This document shows, one piece after another, positions 42,307 through 50,448 of a DNA stretch of 64,000 nt (position 1 is the stretch's first letter; the number at the start of each line of letters is the position of its first letter). The notes below the pieces were generated by a model, which worked only from the letters and a program-made list of their open reading frames with translations, was not told the DNA's origin and did no database searches. The stretch is from a virus. A program made the translations under genes and the position numbers. The DNA lies in IMG/VR virus record IMGVR_UViG_3300008262_000042, positions 64,803 to 128,802 of that record, one strand, 5' to 3'.

Positions 42307-43195
42307 TTTTATCTAATGTTTGTAGTATGTGAGAAGTATTTGATTCATTTTCATGTTTAATTCCTATACCACCCATCGCCATCCAAGGTTTTAAATTAAC
42401 TGAATAATCATCTATTAATACAGAATGCTCTATTTCTACTTGAGATTTACCTACTAATACGGTATGCTTATCCCCTGTCTGTTTAAATATTATTTTTTTA
42501 GGTTGTGGATTTAAGTGTTTCTTTATCCATAGCAGCTTTCCTTCTTTTGCAGCTGAAAAATTGCTAGGGCTTGATAGTATGTTTACTCCAAACTTACCTA
42601 TTCTGCTCCAAAGTTTTTCACTATTAGGAAACCATGGCATAGTAGACCAAAATTCTATCCCACCTTCTTCTATAGCATTCTCAAATGATTTTTCTCCTCG
42701 ATCTTGTATGTATTCTTTTGGATTTAAACCAAAGTAGTGATCAAATTGAGCATCAAAATCGCAAAGAACTCCATCCATATCACAATATAACTCATATTTT
42801 TGTAAATCCTCTCTAAGAATAGACATATCTACTCTTTCATATATGATAGGATTGACTTTTCCGTAATTTCTAAGTAAAATTCCAGCTTTTGAGTTAGCCT
42901 CATTCTCAATATCAGACCCAGTTTCACCCGATTCTTGAGTTAATAGTCCATTTTCATTCTGGCTATGATGTACTAATTCATGTGCCAATGTTCTTAATAC
43001 ATCAGCGATATTTCTATTGTTTATATATACAATAATACTTTGTTGAGAAGGTACATATCCACCAAAACTATGATTAGTAGTTGCAAATTTCTTATCAGTA
43101 GTGAAATCTATCTTAGGCGCTTGTTTTATGCCTAATTCTCTATAACAATACTTTAAAAAGTCAGTATAAATCGATATTCTTTGTTGATCTTCCAT
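42290..43195 (-). CDS. HExxH metallopeptidase-like domain fused to HAD nucleotidase-like domain
   Basis: This encodes 301 residues. Residues 60-100 hold RTLAHELVHHSQNENG (HELVH, H72-H76), a zinc-peptidase-type site. Residues 135-275 hold a HAD fold: DMDGVLCDFD (D139, D141) at the start, SSPSNF in motif II style, and LIDDYSVNL near the end, like phage 5'(3')-nucleotidases. Between them lies MSILRE/DL (from M124), which has the form of a targeting peptide with an upstream AAAGAG that could serve as a ribosome site. So either a fusion that gp21 could split, or two products from two starts. Confidence 0.75.
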   Translation of the reverse strand: MEDQQRISIYTDFLKYCYRELGIKQAPKIDFTTDKKFATTNHSFGGYVPSQQSIIVYINNRNIADVLRTLAHELVHHSQNENGLLTQESGETGSDIENEANSKAGILLRNYGKVNPIIYERVDMSILREDLQKYELYCDMDGVLCDFDAQFDHYFGLNPKEYIQDRGEKSFENAIEEGGIEFWSTMPWFPNSEKLWSRIGKFGVNILSSPSNFSAAKEGKLLWIKKHLNPQPKKIIFKQTGDKHTVLVGKSQVEIEHSVLIDDYSVNLKPWMAMGGIGIKHENESNTSHILQTLDKNDKTN

Positions 43196-43201
43196 ACACT
43201 A

Positions 43202-44254
43202 CTAAAATGATGTACCTAATCCTCTTAAAATAAATGAACCCGTTATCTTAAAGGGCTTATCATATATACTTTTATCTCTTATTACGATGCCCTCTTGTTG
43301 ATCTACGTCTCCAAGTGGACTTTCCATTGATTTTAATACTGAATCGCCTAATTGCATTGTTGCTAGATAGGTAACATATCCATCTATTGCACTCTTGTAT
43401 TCGTTTTTATTTGCTACTAATTTATCTAAAGGCGTTCCATTCTTTATAGCAACAAATACCTGCTTACTTAAAGCATCTACTTTTTTACCATCTGCTAAGG
43501 TTATTTTTACGCCTTTAGGAACTTTAGTAGTTTTTAACCAATCTTTTAAACTTTTAGTCTCTTTTTTATCTTTTGTGTAATTAACTGTGTAAGATTTTGA
43601 TAATTCACTTGAAAAGTTTGGCTCATTTTTAAAAGTAGCTGGTATAGATCCTAATACTTCAAAATCCTTTGACTTAGCTATAGGACCCATCTTTTTTATC
43701 ATCGAATCTAAAGCTTTTTTATCATAAGATGTCTCTTTTGCAGCTCTTCTAGTTGGAGTAACTTGCTCTATTTTTAAAAGACCATGTATTGCTAAGAAGT
43801 TTTTACCATAATCTTGAACATTAGTCTTTCCTGATACATATTCTATATTTAGTAGTATATTTGGATCATTAAGTAGACCTAAAACCTGTAGCTCTTTGGT
43901 TATTTTTGGTAAAGACTCATTAAATATGTCTAATACCTCTCCTCCAATCTTAACCATACCATGACCAGGCGCAAATCTATCTTCTAAGTCAGCTTTAGTT
44001 ATACCTTTTACGTCTAAAGGCTTATTAGAGCCTCTATCCATAACAAATTGTTGTTTTCCGTCTAATTTAACTAACCTAACTGATGCATTTACTCCATCTA
44101 TTTTAACCGATGCGGGATTTTTTTGTAATGATTTTACTGCATATATAAAAGACTTTAGTAACTCATTTCCAGTATTTACTTGAGGTAAATCGAATGGATG
44201 TGCCATATGACCACCAGTTCCACCTTCGCTTAATAAAATTTTAATTAAATTCAT
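43202..44254 (-). CDS. ATP-dependent ligase-like nucleotidyltransferase with L-x-E peptide
   Basis: This encodes 350 residues. The N-terminus MNLIKILLSE/GG ends in L-S-E, followed by GTGGHMAHPFDLPQVNTG, a block I know from phage proteins without an assigned role. Residues 50-60 read VKIDGVNASVR, a K-x-D-G ligase motif I (K51). NIEYVSGK and, near the end, EGIVIRDKS and PFKITGSF fit ligase motifs III/IIIa, IV and V. It is likely an RNA or DNA ligase-type nucleotidyltransferase, possibly delivered with the genome. No OB domain is evident. Confidence 0.75.
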   Translation of the reverse strand: MNLIKILLSEGGTGGHMAHPFDLPQVNTGNELLKSFIYAVKSLQKNPASVKIDGVNASVRLVKLDGKQQFVMDRGSNKPLDVKGITKADLEDRFAPGHGMVKIGGEVLDIFNESLPKITKELQVLGLLNDPNILLNIEYVSGKTNVQDYGKNFLAIHGLLKIEQVTPTRRAAKETSYDKKALDSMIKKMGPIAKSKDFEVLGSIPATFKNEPNFSSELSKSYTVNYTKDKKETKSLKDWLKTTKVPKGVKITLADGKKVDALSKQVFVAIKNGTPLDKLVANKNEYKSAIDGYVTYLATMQLGDSVLKSMESPLGDVDQQEGIVIRDKSIYDKPFKITGSFILRGLGTSF

Positions 44255-44270
44255 ATTTTTATTTTATATC

Positions 44271-45212
44271 TTAAAGGAAATACTTTTTATAGATTTTATC
44301 CAAATACTGCATTTCTTTATCATTTAGCTTTTTAGCAATTAATTTTTTCCAATTACCAATTTGTATATTTTGAGGTTGCTTTAAAAAATCTAGAATTTCT
44401 GGATCATCTTTTAATTTATTGATAATGGGTAGCACCTCTCTCTTGAATCTAAATTTTTTCCACGCTGTTTTTAAATTATTGAACCATCCTTTAAGAATAG
44501 ATGCATTAGGATCATCCATCCATGTACCAATATCAGCACTTAATATTACTCCACCCATAATAGCTAAAGTTATTAGCCCATGACTAAGATCTTCTTCTAA
44601 TAATTCCATAAGACTTATTCTTTCTTCTTTCATATGAAATTTAGATTTAATCATTTTCTCTATTTTTGGATCATACCAACCAAATATACTTTTAAATTCA
44701 TCTGGTGTTGATTTAGGATTAGATAACACTGAACGTATACTTGTTCCGCTCATCTCTTGTCCATCTGGTGTTTTAAGAGATACGTGAGGAGCTACTATTA
44801 AATAACCATGTTTTGTAAAAGGCTGCATTTTCTTACCTTGTTCATACTTTCTAAAATATCCGGGCGTTCCATCTTTCTTTACGCCTATCTTAAATCTTGG
44901 ATCCTCTTCCATATCTTTTTTACCTACCATAAAAACAATGGCAGTAGTCTCTGGATCATACTTTGAAGTTACTTCTTCTGCTTTATATGGGTTTTTAACT
45001 CTAACAATATTGTCTCCAAATCCATATTTGCTCGCAATTGTAGCTTTTTCTGAAAAGTTTAATGGACTTTTAGGCATTTCTACCTTATCAGAAGTCACTA
45101 TGTAAGAGTTTTCTTTACCAAACTTGTCTTGAAGCCACTTAAATGTAGCGGCATGGTGTCTTCCCATAGGTTGGAATCTGCCTGGATATACAGCTATTAC
45201 TTTATTTACCAT
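44271..45212 (-). CDS. NMNAT/cytidylyltransferase-like domain with C-terminal targeting-type extension
   Basis: This encodes 313 residues. Residues 6-22 (IAVYPGRFQPMGRHHAA) are the GRFQP and HxGH-like start of nucleotidyltransferases (the second motif is GRHH), and 155-160 SGTSIR matches the ISSTxIR motif. Residues 194-207 (MKEERISLMELLE/ED) look like an internal capsid-targeting peptide with L-L-E. The last 105 residues carry a hydrophobic patch (LITLAIMGGVILSADIG) and a basic helical end. An ATATTTAT box ends four bases before the ATG. It is the first gene of the island. Confidence 0.75.
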   Translation of the reverse strand: MVNKVIAVYPGRFQPMGRHHAATFKWLQDKFGKENSYIVTSDKVEMPKSPLNFSEKATIASKYGFGDNIVRVKNPYKAEEVTSKYDPETTAIVFMVGKKDMEEDPRFKIGVKKDGTPGYFRKYEQGKKMQPFTKHGYLIVAPHVSLKTPDGQEMSGTSIRSVLSNPKSTPDEFKSIFGWYDPKIEKMIKSKFHMKEERISLMELLEEDLSHGLITLAIMGGVILSADIGTWMDDPNASILKGWFNNLKTAWKKFRFKREVLPIINKLKDDPEILDFLKQPQNIQIGNWKKLIAKKLNDKEMQYLDKIYKKYFL

Positions 45213-45216
45213 ATAA

Positions 45217-45224
45217 ATAAATAT
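45217..45224 (-). promoter_or_regulatory. ATATTTAT box before the nucleotidyltransferase gene
   Basis: The coding strand reads atgtATATTTATttat directly followed by the ATG at 45212. It lies in the 15-base gap after the fused nuclease gene and may open the packaged-protein island. Confidence 0.4.
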
Positions 45225-45227
45225 ACA

Positions 45228-48200
45228 TTAGTTGTGCTTTACGTTTGACTTTCCATTGATTTTATTAACCTCTACATGTGAATCAACTATGTCTCTCATA
45301 GAATCTATATGTGATATAATTAGTATAAACTTAAATTGAGATTTTAAATAATCAAATAGCATTGCCATAGATGATAAATTAGACTTATCTAGAGCTCCAA
45401 AGCCTTCATCAATCGCGATGAAATTAGGTCTAGGCAATGTAGATATTCCAATTAATGATGTTCTAATAGCTAAAGAAGATATAAATTTCTCCATCCCAGA
45501 CGTTAATTCTAATGGCCAAAAGTGATCTTCACTATATGCGATATAGGCGTTAACGTTCTTATCATCAGTTTGTAATACTATTTTAAAATCTACTAACTGT
45601 GATAGTATGTTATTCACCTCTTCTTCTATTTGAGGTATAGTTATTGCTATTAAGTCATGTGGTATGCCATCTCTATGTACCGCCTCTAAATAATATTGAT
45701 AGTGCTTATATATCTCTTCGTATTTATTTCGTTCTTCTATCTTTTGATGTATAGATCTTATAGTATTTTCTAGTACCTTAACATCTATGCTAGTTTTTGA
45801 TATACAATCATCTATTTGGTTTAAACTATCCTCTACTGTTTTTAAATTTAGTTTGACTATTACTAGTTCGTCATTTATTTTTTGGTTTTGCTGAATAGTT
45901 TTTTCTAATCTTTGTCTTTCTTGTAACTTATCTTCTATTTTTTGTATGCCTTGTTTTATTTTTTCTATTGTATCATTTAAACTTATGGATTCTTTTTGGT
46001 ATATTAAATTATTTTTGTTACAGTTATTTAATTGGTTTATTAGACTAGAATATTCGCTTTTTATCGCTTCATTTTTTTTTGTAGACTCATCTAACTTATC
46101 TTTTAACTGACTTTTAGCTATTAATATTTTACTAAGAGCTAATTCATCCTTCTCTATTTCATCTTTTGTCTTAATAGCGTCCTTAACGAATACATTTTCC
46201 ATGCAATAAACGCAATTAGGATCATACTTTAATTCTTTAAGATTTTCCATTTTTTTACGCTTATGTAACATATCACTTTCCATCTTTTTTACTTCTAAAT
46301 TAAGATTGTGATACTCAGTCATTTGAGCTTTTAATTCTTTTTCATCGCTTTCTATTTTTGTAACATCAATTAAGTCTAAACGTTTTTTTATACTGTCTAA
46401 TTCTTCGTTATTAGTGGTTTGTTTACCTTCATTTATCTTTAATTTTACTAAGGTTGAACTAAGTATAGAATTAGCATCATTTTTTCTATCAATAAGCATA
46501 GTCTCATCTATTAGCGACTCATCAACTAATTGTAATTTTGTTGCTAATTGTAATGCTCTATCTGATAAATTTGTTCTATCTTTTACAAGTTTATTACGTT
46601 CTTTTTGTTTTAAGTCTAATAGCTTTTGCTTTTCTTTAATTTCAGAGTCTGCAATAGTTAATTCCGCTTCATAATCTGTTTTTTGGTGATGTTTAAATAT
46701 AGTTCCTGCTTCTTTTGAACTTTCATTAGCAATACTATATAATTCTTCAAATACGCCTATGTCTAGAAACTGGGAAAGAAGATCTTTCCTGTCTTTTTGA
46801 TTCATATCAATGAAGCCAGAATTACCACTCTGAGTAGATAAAGTAGTCAACACAAAGTCTTCATAGTTGCCAAGAAGATTTTTAATATTATTATTAGTAT
46901 CTGTACGCTCCTTGCCATTTAAAGAAGTCTTATTACCTTCTCTATCTAATTGATAAAAATCTACCTCAACTCTAACATTTCCATTTTTTTGTCTTTTTGC
47001 ATTTCTTTCAATAAAATAATCTATACCATTCAATTCAAAGTTTAATTTACAATAAAAAGAATTACTAGAACTATTCATAACTTGATGTCCTCGAGTAGTC
47101 TTAGTACATTTATCGAATATACAATAGGTTAATGCGTCTAATAGTGTAGATTTACCGCTTGCATTAGGCGCAAATATACCATATGTCCCTTCCATTTTTG
47201 AAAAATCTACATGGTTATCTTTTCCATAACTAAACATGTTTTCAAACTCAAAGAATTTAGGCAACCATAGACTATTTCTAGGTATTTCGTTCTTACTTAG
47301 ACTTTTATTTACTTGATCATTTATAGCATATATTATTGATAGTGATTCTTTACTTAATTTATATTTTTGATTTAGATACTTCTTTAATAATAATTTTTGT
47401 TGATCTACAGATCTAAAATCTACGCCTTTTACTTCATTGGCACTACTACTTCTTGCAGAAAAATCACGTATTGGTTTATAAGATAGTTCTACTATATTAT
47501 GATCTTGCTTTATTTCATTAACAATAGTTTTTATAGTAGATTGATCAGTATTTTTGTATTTTATTCGTAAATACAGATTTTTTTGTAAATTAGTTGGTAA
47601 TTTTTCATATATACCATTATTAATCTCTATCGTATAAAAAGCAGTATCATTAACCACCTCAACAAATTCAGAAGATTTATTGTTTAGGTCCCATATCATA
47701 TATCCATGCACTAAATCTTCACCATGGTTTTGTTGAATAAGTGAACCTGGATATGCTATAGTTTTATTTTCATCTAAGTATTGGTGCTTATGTATATCTC
47801 CTAATAGAGTTAAGTCAAAATCGCTAAACATAGAAGCCTTAATGCTCTCAGATTGTAATATAAAGCCGTCTTCGGTTGTCGAATTATTTACTAATCCATG
47901 AAATAATGCTATGCTGGTGCACGTATCTTCAACTTGTCTTTTAGGGTACTTAGAAATCTCATCAAACACAGACCAATGATAGAATTTAACATCTGCTATT
48001 TGAAGTATACCAGAATTTTTAAAGTATACAAAATTATCATTATCGATTGCATTGACTATTGGCGTTAATGCATCCATTCTATGCGCATTATTTAAGTTAG
48101 CGTCGTGATTACCTGGAATCATTAATACAGGCGCTATCTCGCTTAAATTTTTTAATAGATCTTGCACCTCTTGAAATAGTTCAGGACTAACATCAGTTTT

Positions 48201-48392
48201 TGAGTGCACAATATCTCCAGTCAAACAAATAAGATCATTCTCTTTAATCGTTTCTCTTAGTTGATTGTACAAAGTATGAAATACTCGTCTATATTCATCA
48301 TGTCTTTTGTAATTTCTTACATGTATATCAGATATATGAATGATTCTATCTAATTTACTAATCTTTAATTTACATTTTTTTACTTTACTCAT
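45228..48392 (-). CDS. Fused gp47-gp46 (SbcD-SbcC, Mre11-Rad50-type) recombination nuclease
   Basis: This encodes 1054 residues, a natural fusion. Residues 16-240 are the SbcD/Mre11 phosphoesterase: ISDIHVRNY (D22, H24), LTGDIVHSKT (G59-D60), IPGNHDANL (N95-H96) and LLGDIHKH (198-202). Residues 382-1054 are the SbcC/Rad50 ATPase: FENMFSYGKDNHVDF, Walker A APNASGKST (about 408-416), two long coils around a zinc hook CVYC, the signature LTSGMEKFISSLAIR, and Walker B FIAIDEGFGALD. In T4 gp47 and gp46 are separate and process DNA ends for recombination-dependent replication. No stop or restart lies between the halves. It overlaps the primase gene by four bases. Confidence 0.95.
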   Translation of the reverse strand: MSKVKKCKLKISKLDRIIHISDIHVRNYKRHDEYRRVFHTLYNQLRETIKENDLICLTGDIVHSKTDVSPELFQEVQDLLKNLSEIAPVLMIPGNHDANLNNAHRMDALTPIVNAIDNDNFVYFKNSGILQIADVKFYHWSVFDEISKYPKRQVEDTCTSIALFHGLVNNSTTEDGFILQSESIKASMFSDFDLTLLGDIHKHQYLDENKTIAYPGSLIQQNHGEDLVHGYMIWDLNNKSSEFVEVVNDTAFYTIEINNGIYEKLPTNLQKNLYLRIKYKNTDQSTIKTIVNEIKQDHNIVELSYKPIRDFSARSSSANEVKGVDFRSVDQQKLLLKKYLNQKYKLSKESLSIIYAINDQVNKSLSKNEIPRNSLWLPKFFEFENMFSYGKDNHVDFSKMEGTYGIFAPNASGKSTLLDALTYCIFDKCTKTTRGHQVMNSSSNSFYCKLNFELNGIDYFIERNAKRQKNGNVRVEVDFYQLDREGNKTSLNGKERTDTNNNIKNLLGNYEDFVLTTLSTQSGNSGFIDMNQKDRKDLLSQFLDIGVFEELYSIANESSKEAGTIFKHHQKTDYEAELTIADSEIKEKQKLLDLKQKERNKLVKDRTNLSDRALQLATKLQLVDESLIDETMLIDRKNDANSILSSTLVKLKINEGKQTTNNEELDSIKKRLDLIDVTKIESDEKELKAQMTEYHNLNLEVKKMESDMLHKRKKMENLKELKYDPNCVYCMENVFVKDAIKTKDEIEKDELALSKILIAKSQLKDKLDESTKKNEAIKSEYSSLINQLNNCNKNNLIYQKESISLNDTIEKIKQGIQKIEDKLQERQRLEKTIQQNQKINDELVIVKLNLKTVEDSLNQIDDCISKTSIDVKVLENTIRSIHQKIEERNKYEEIYKHYQYYLEAVHRDGIPHDLIAITIPQIEEEVNNILSQLVDFKIVLQTDDKNVNAYIAYSEDHFWPLELTSGMEKFISSLAIRTSLIGISTLPRPNFIAIDEGFGALDKSNLSSMAMLFDYLKSQFKFILIISHIDSMRDIVDSHVEVNKINGKSNVKHN

Positions 48393-49375
48393 GCTCTAGC
48401 TATTATCATTTGCATTTTTTTAAAAAATAGGTCTTCGGATTTTATAGGTTTTGCTTTTTGTAATATTTTAATCATACCATTAAATCCAATCTTCGAAGGA
48501 TCTTTTTCTTCTAAGTTTATGTGATACACATCTTTTCCATAATTGATAAGAGTCTCTACATATTCCATAGATTTTTTAAGTGCATCATTATCCAATACTA
48601 CATAAATAGTTTTTACTTTAGATTCTACTAATTTTTTCATTAACGCCTTAGATATTGTCTTACCAAATAATGGTATAGCGTTTCTTTTTATCGCTATAGC
48701 ATCGAAAGCGCCTTCACATAATACGATTGGTACATCCCAATTAATATAGTATTCAAATCCAATCAATGAATTCTTATCTACACTACAAGCGTCATGTGCT
48801 GACTTAGCTAATTTATCTATAGATCTTGCTACAAAATAATTTAAACGACCATCTAAATCGTATGAAGGTATGATGACCTTATTAGCAAATTTTCCAGTTT
48901 CACAATAACCTATATTGTACTTAATAATATCTAATTTTGACAAACCTCTATCATTTATTAAGTAATTTACTACCTTTTTTTCTAGTAGAGACTTACCTGG
49001 AATATTAATGCTCTTATATTCAATTGGTAGTGCAGCTACTCTAGTCTCTTCTTTCTCATTAAGATCAAACTTCTTTATATTATAATAAGACCTAATCTCT
49101 TTTATAGCTTCTTTTGAAGCATTTGCCTTCTTTAATAAAGAGTCTGGCTTTGTTCCTTTCGTTGCAGGCTCACACGTCCAACAGTTATACTTTCCAGTCT
49201 TAATATTGACAACTAATTTAGGCTTTTTATGATTACAAAATGGACAATGGAATATATAATTATCTTTTTTATCGCGTTTTGCCTTACCAAAACTGTTTTC
49301 TAATACGCCTAATACTAGTTGTTGCGTTGTTTTATCAGAAATGTCAGTATTTATTTTTAGATTTTGTCTAGTCAT
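48389..49375 (-). CDS. 61: DNA primase, gp61/DnaG-like
   Basis: This encodes 328 residues. CPFCNHKK (C44, C47) and CWTC (C65, C68) form the CHC2-type zinc-binding domain. VLCEGAFDAIAIKR (about 217) and VVLDNDA (about 255) are the TOPRIM acidic motifs; GLSKLDIIKYNIGYC is the usual linker. Length fits single-unit T4-like primases with no helicase domain. It lies at the left side of the divergence point and overlaps the fused nuclease by four bases, so replication and recombination genes are expressed together. Confidence 0.9.
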   Translation of the reverse strand: MTRQNLKINTDISDKTTQQLVLGVLENSFGKAKRDKKDNYIFHCPFCNHKKPKLVVNIKTGKYNCWTCEPATKGTKPDSLLKKANASKEAIKEIRSYYNIKKFDLNEKEETRVAALPIEYKSINIPGKSLLEKKVVNYLINDRGLSKLDIIKYNIGYCETGKFANKVIIPSYDLDGRLNYFVARSIDKLAKSAHDACSVDKNSLIGFEYYINWDVPIVLCEGAFDAIAIKRNAIPLFGKTISKALMKKLVESKVKTIYVVLDNDALKKSMEYVETLINYGKDVYHINLEEKDPSKIGFNGMIKILQKAKPIKSEDLFFKKMQMIIARA

Positions 49376-49490
49376 AAGTACTACTAATATAATACAGTAT
49401 TGTTTAATAAAAAAAATTAAAAATATTGTGAAATTAATTTTTTTATATCAATATTATTTGTTATATTAGCTGTATTAATGTTTTGATTTA
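49376..49490. promoter_or_regulatory. Divergent A+T-rich promoter region
   Basis: This is the start point of both transcription arms. It is almost wholly A and T, with runs such as aataaaaaaaattaaaaa. A plus-strand TTGTG at about 49430 and ATTATTTG at about 49453 loosely resemble the Bacteroidota -33 (TTG) and -7 (TAnnTTTG) elements, but the -7 copy is off by a base or two. I see no certain promoter. Confidence 0.35.
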
Positions 49491-49735
49491 AGCTCTATAC
49501 CGTAGCTTGGTGAAATTCCATGAGCGAGTTTTTAGATTAAATGGCAACAAAACTACCAGGTGTCTTAATAATATAGCGTCAGGTATATAAATAGATATAA
49601 GTTATAAAACCTAGTTTAATATCGGATAGGAGCCGACGGATAAAACCGCTAAGGGGAACTAGAAATAAAACAAATATTAAAACGGAAAAAAACACAACCC
49701 TTTAAAGCGGGAAGTGCTTATAGAAAAAAAGCTAT
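49491..49735 (+). ncRNA. Probable structured leader RNA with a pseudoknot
   Basis: No gene of normal size fits this 245-base stretch, yet it is less A+T-rich than its flanks and holds complementary blocks. Helix A: CTAGTT (49611-49616) with AACTAG (49657-49662). Helix B: CCGCTAAGGG (49646-49655) with CCCTT-taa-AGCGG (49698-49710), 10 bp with a three-base bulge. Hairpin: TCGG (49622-49625) with CCGA (49633-49636). A and B cross each other, so they form a pseudoknot. The stretch ends at the first plus-strand gene. It could be a cis-regulatory element or a free RNA. Helices were found by eye only. An 11-codon frame (49541-49576, MATKLPGVLII) lies in its 5' half. Confidence 0.45.
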
Positions 49736-49903
49736 ATGAATATTGATGAACTAAAAAGTAATTTAAAAGAAGAAGACATAATAATGTTATATTACTACAT
49801 AAGTGAAAATGAAGATGATTTTTCACCTGAAGAGAAAGTAGCATTATTTAATTTATTGTCTGAATTAGATCAAAAACTATTAGATGAAGATGGAGAAGAG
49901 TAA
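49736..49903 (+). CDS. Small acidic protein (55 residues)
   Basis: This short gene encodes 55 residues (start MNIDELKSNLKEEDIIMLYY, end LDQKLLDEDGEE). It is acidic and helical. It is the first gene of the plus arm and lies just after the structured leader. Its last bases overlap the start of the glutaredoxin-like gene by about 20. Function unknown; an early host-takeover protein is possible from position and size. Confidence 0.6.
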   Translation: MNIDELKSNLKEEDIIMLYYYISENEDDFSPEEKVALFNLLSELDQKLLDEDGEE

Positions 49904-50255
49904 TATTATATTGTACGCATTATCTGCTTGTTCTAAATGTAAAGCTATGGTTGAGTACTTAAATGAGGCTGGAATAGATCATAGATTAATCTTATGTGAA
50001 GATAGCAGCTATAAATGCGATGAAGTTGAAAAAACAACAAATTGCTATATGTACCCTATGATAGACGTTGTAAAAAAGAAATATGTTGATCGTGGAGGCT
50101 TTGGTGTATACATAGATGATCACACTATACTATACTTAGCTTCTAATTATGAAGAGGATTCTAAAAAAATTAAATTATCACAAAATTATACAGGTATTCC
50201 AGTATTAACTCTAACTGAGATGTTAGAAAAATTAAAAAAAGAAATAAAAAAATGA
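49884..50255 (+). CDS. Glutaredoxin-like protein
   Basis: This encodes 123 residues; a second ATG at 49890 is an alternative start. IILYALSACSKCKAMVEYLN (residues 8-27) is a glutaredoxin-type first strand and helix with the redox pair CxxC (C16, C19), and CYMYPMIDV supplies a cis-Pro-like element. The middle insertion (KKKYVDRGGFGVYIDD) is unusual. T4 and other large phages carry glutaredoxin/thioredoxin (for example NrdC) to feed ribonucleotide reductase, but no such gene is in the window. Confidence 0.75.
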   Translation: MKMEKSNIILYALSACSKCKAMVEYLNEAGIDHRLILCEDSSYKCDEVEKTTNCYMYPMIDVVKKKYVDRGGFGVYIDDHTILYLASNYEEDSKKIKLSQNYTGIPVLTLTEMLEKLKKEIKK

Positions 50256-50431
50256 GGTACAAACAACTAATCCAAAAGAAATTGGAAGAATTAAAAAATC
50301 AAATCCATTCTCAATCATCTAGCATCTCTCAATTGAGATCTCCAGAAGAACTTAAGTTTCAACTAGAAAGAATGCTAGAAAAGATACATGAAGTGCAAGT
50401 ATTAATTAACACAGAACAAGACAGCATTTAA
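50252..50431 (+). CDS. Small coiled-coil protein (59 residues)
   Basis: This short gene encodes 59 residues (MRYKQLIQKKLEELKNQIHS..., end LINTEQDSI). It overlaps the glutaredoxin-like gene by four bases (ATGA), which supports translation. The sequence is helical with leucine heptads. No family is recognised. Confidence 0.6.
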   Translation: MRYKQLIQKKLEELKNQIHSQSSSISQLRSPEELKFQLERMLEKIHEVQVLINTEQDSI

Positions 50432-50448
50432 TAATTAAAATATAAGTT

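Noticed and set aside
1419-45224. Calling the boxes plain T4 late promoters (TATAAATA)
   Set aside because: On the coding strand they read ATATTTAT; the T4-type sequence is on the opposite strand, so a direct equation with the T4 box would have the wrong direction.
49491-49735. Group I intron
   Set aside because: The arm order resembles P3/P7, but the conserved P7 and P4-P6 sequences are missing, the region is too short, and no exon halves flank it.
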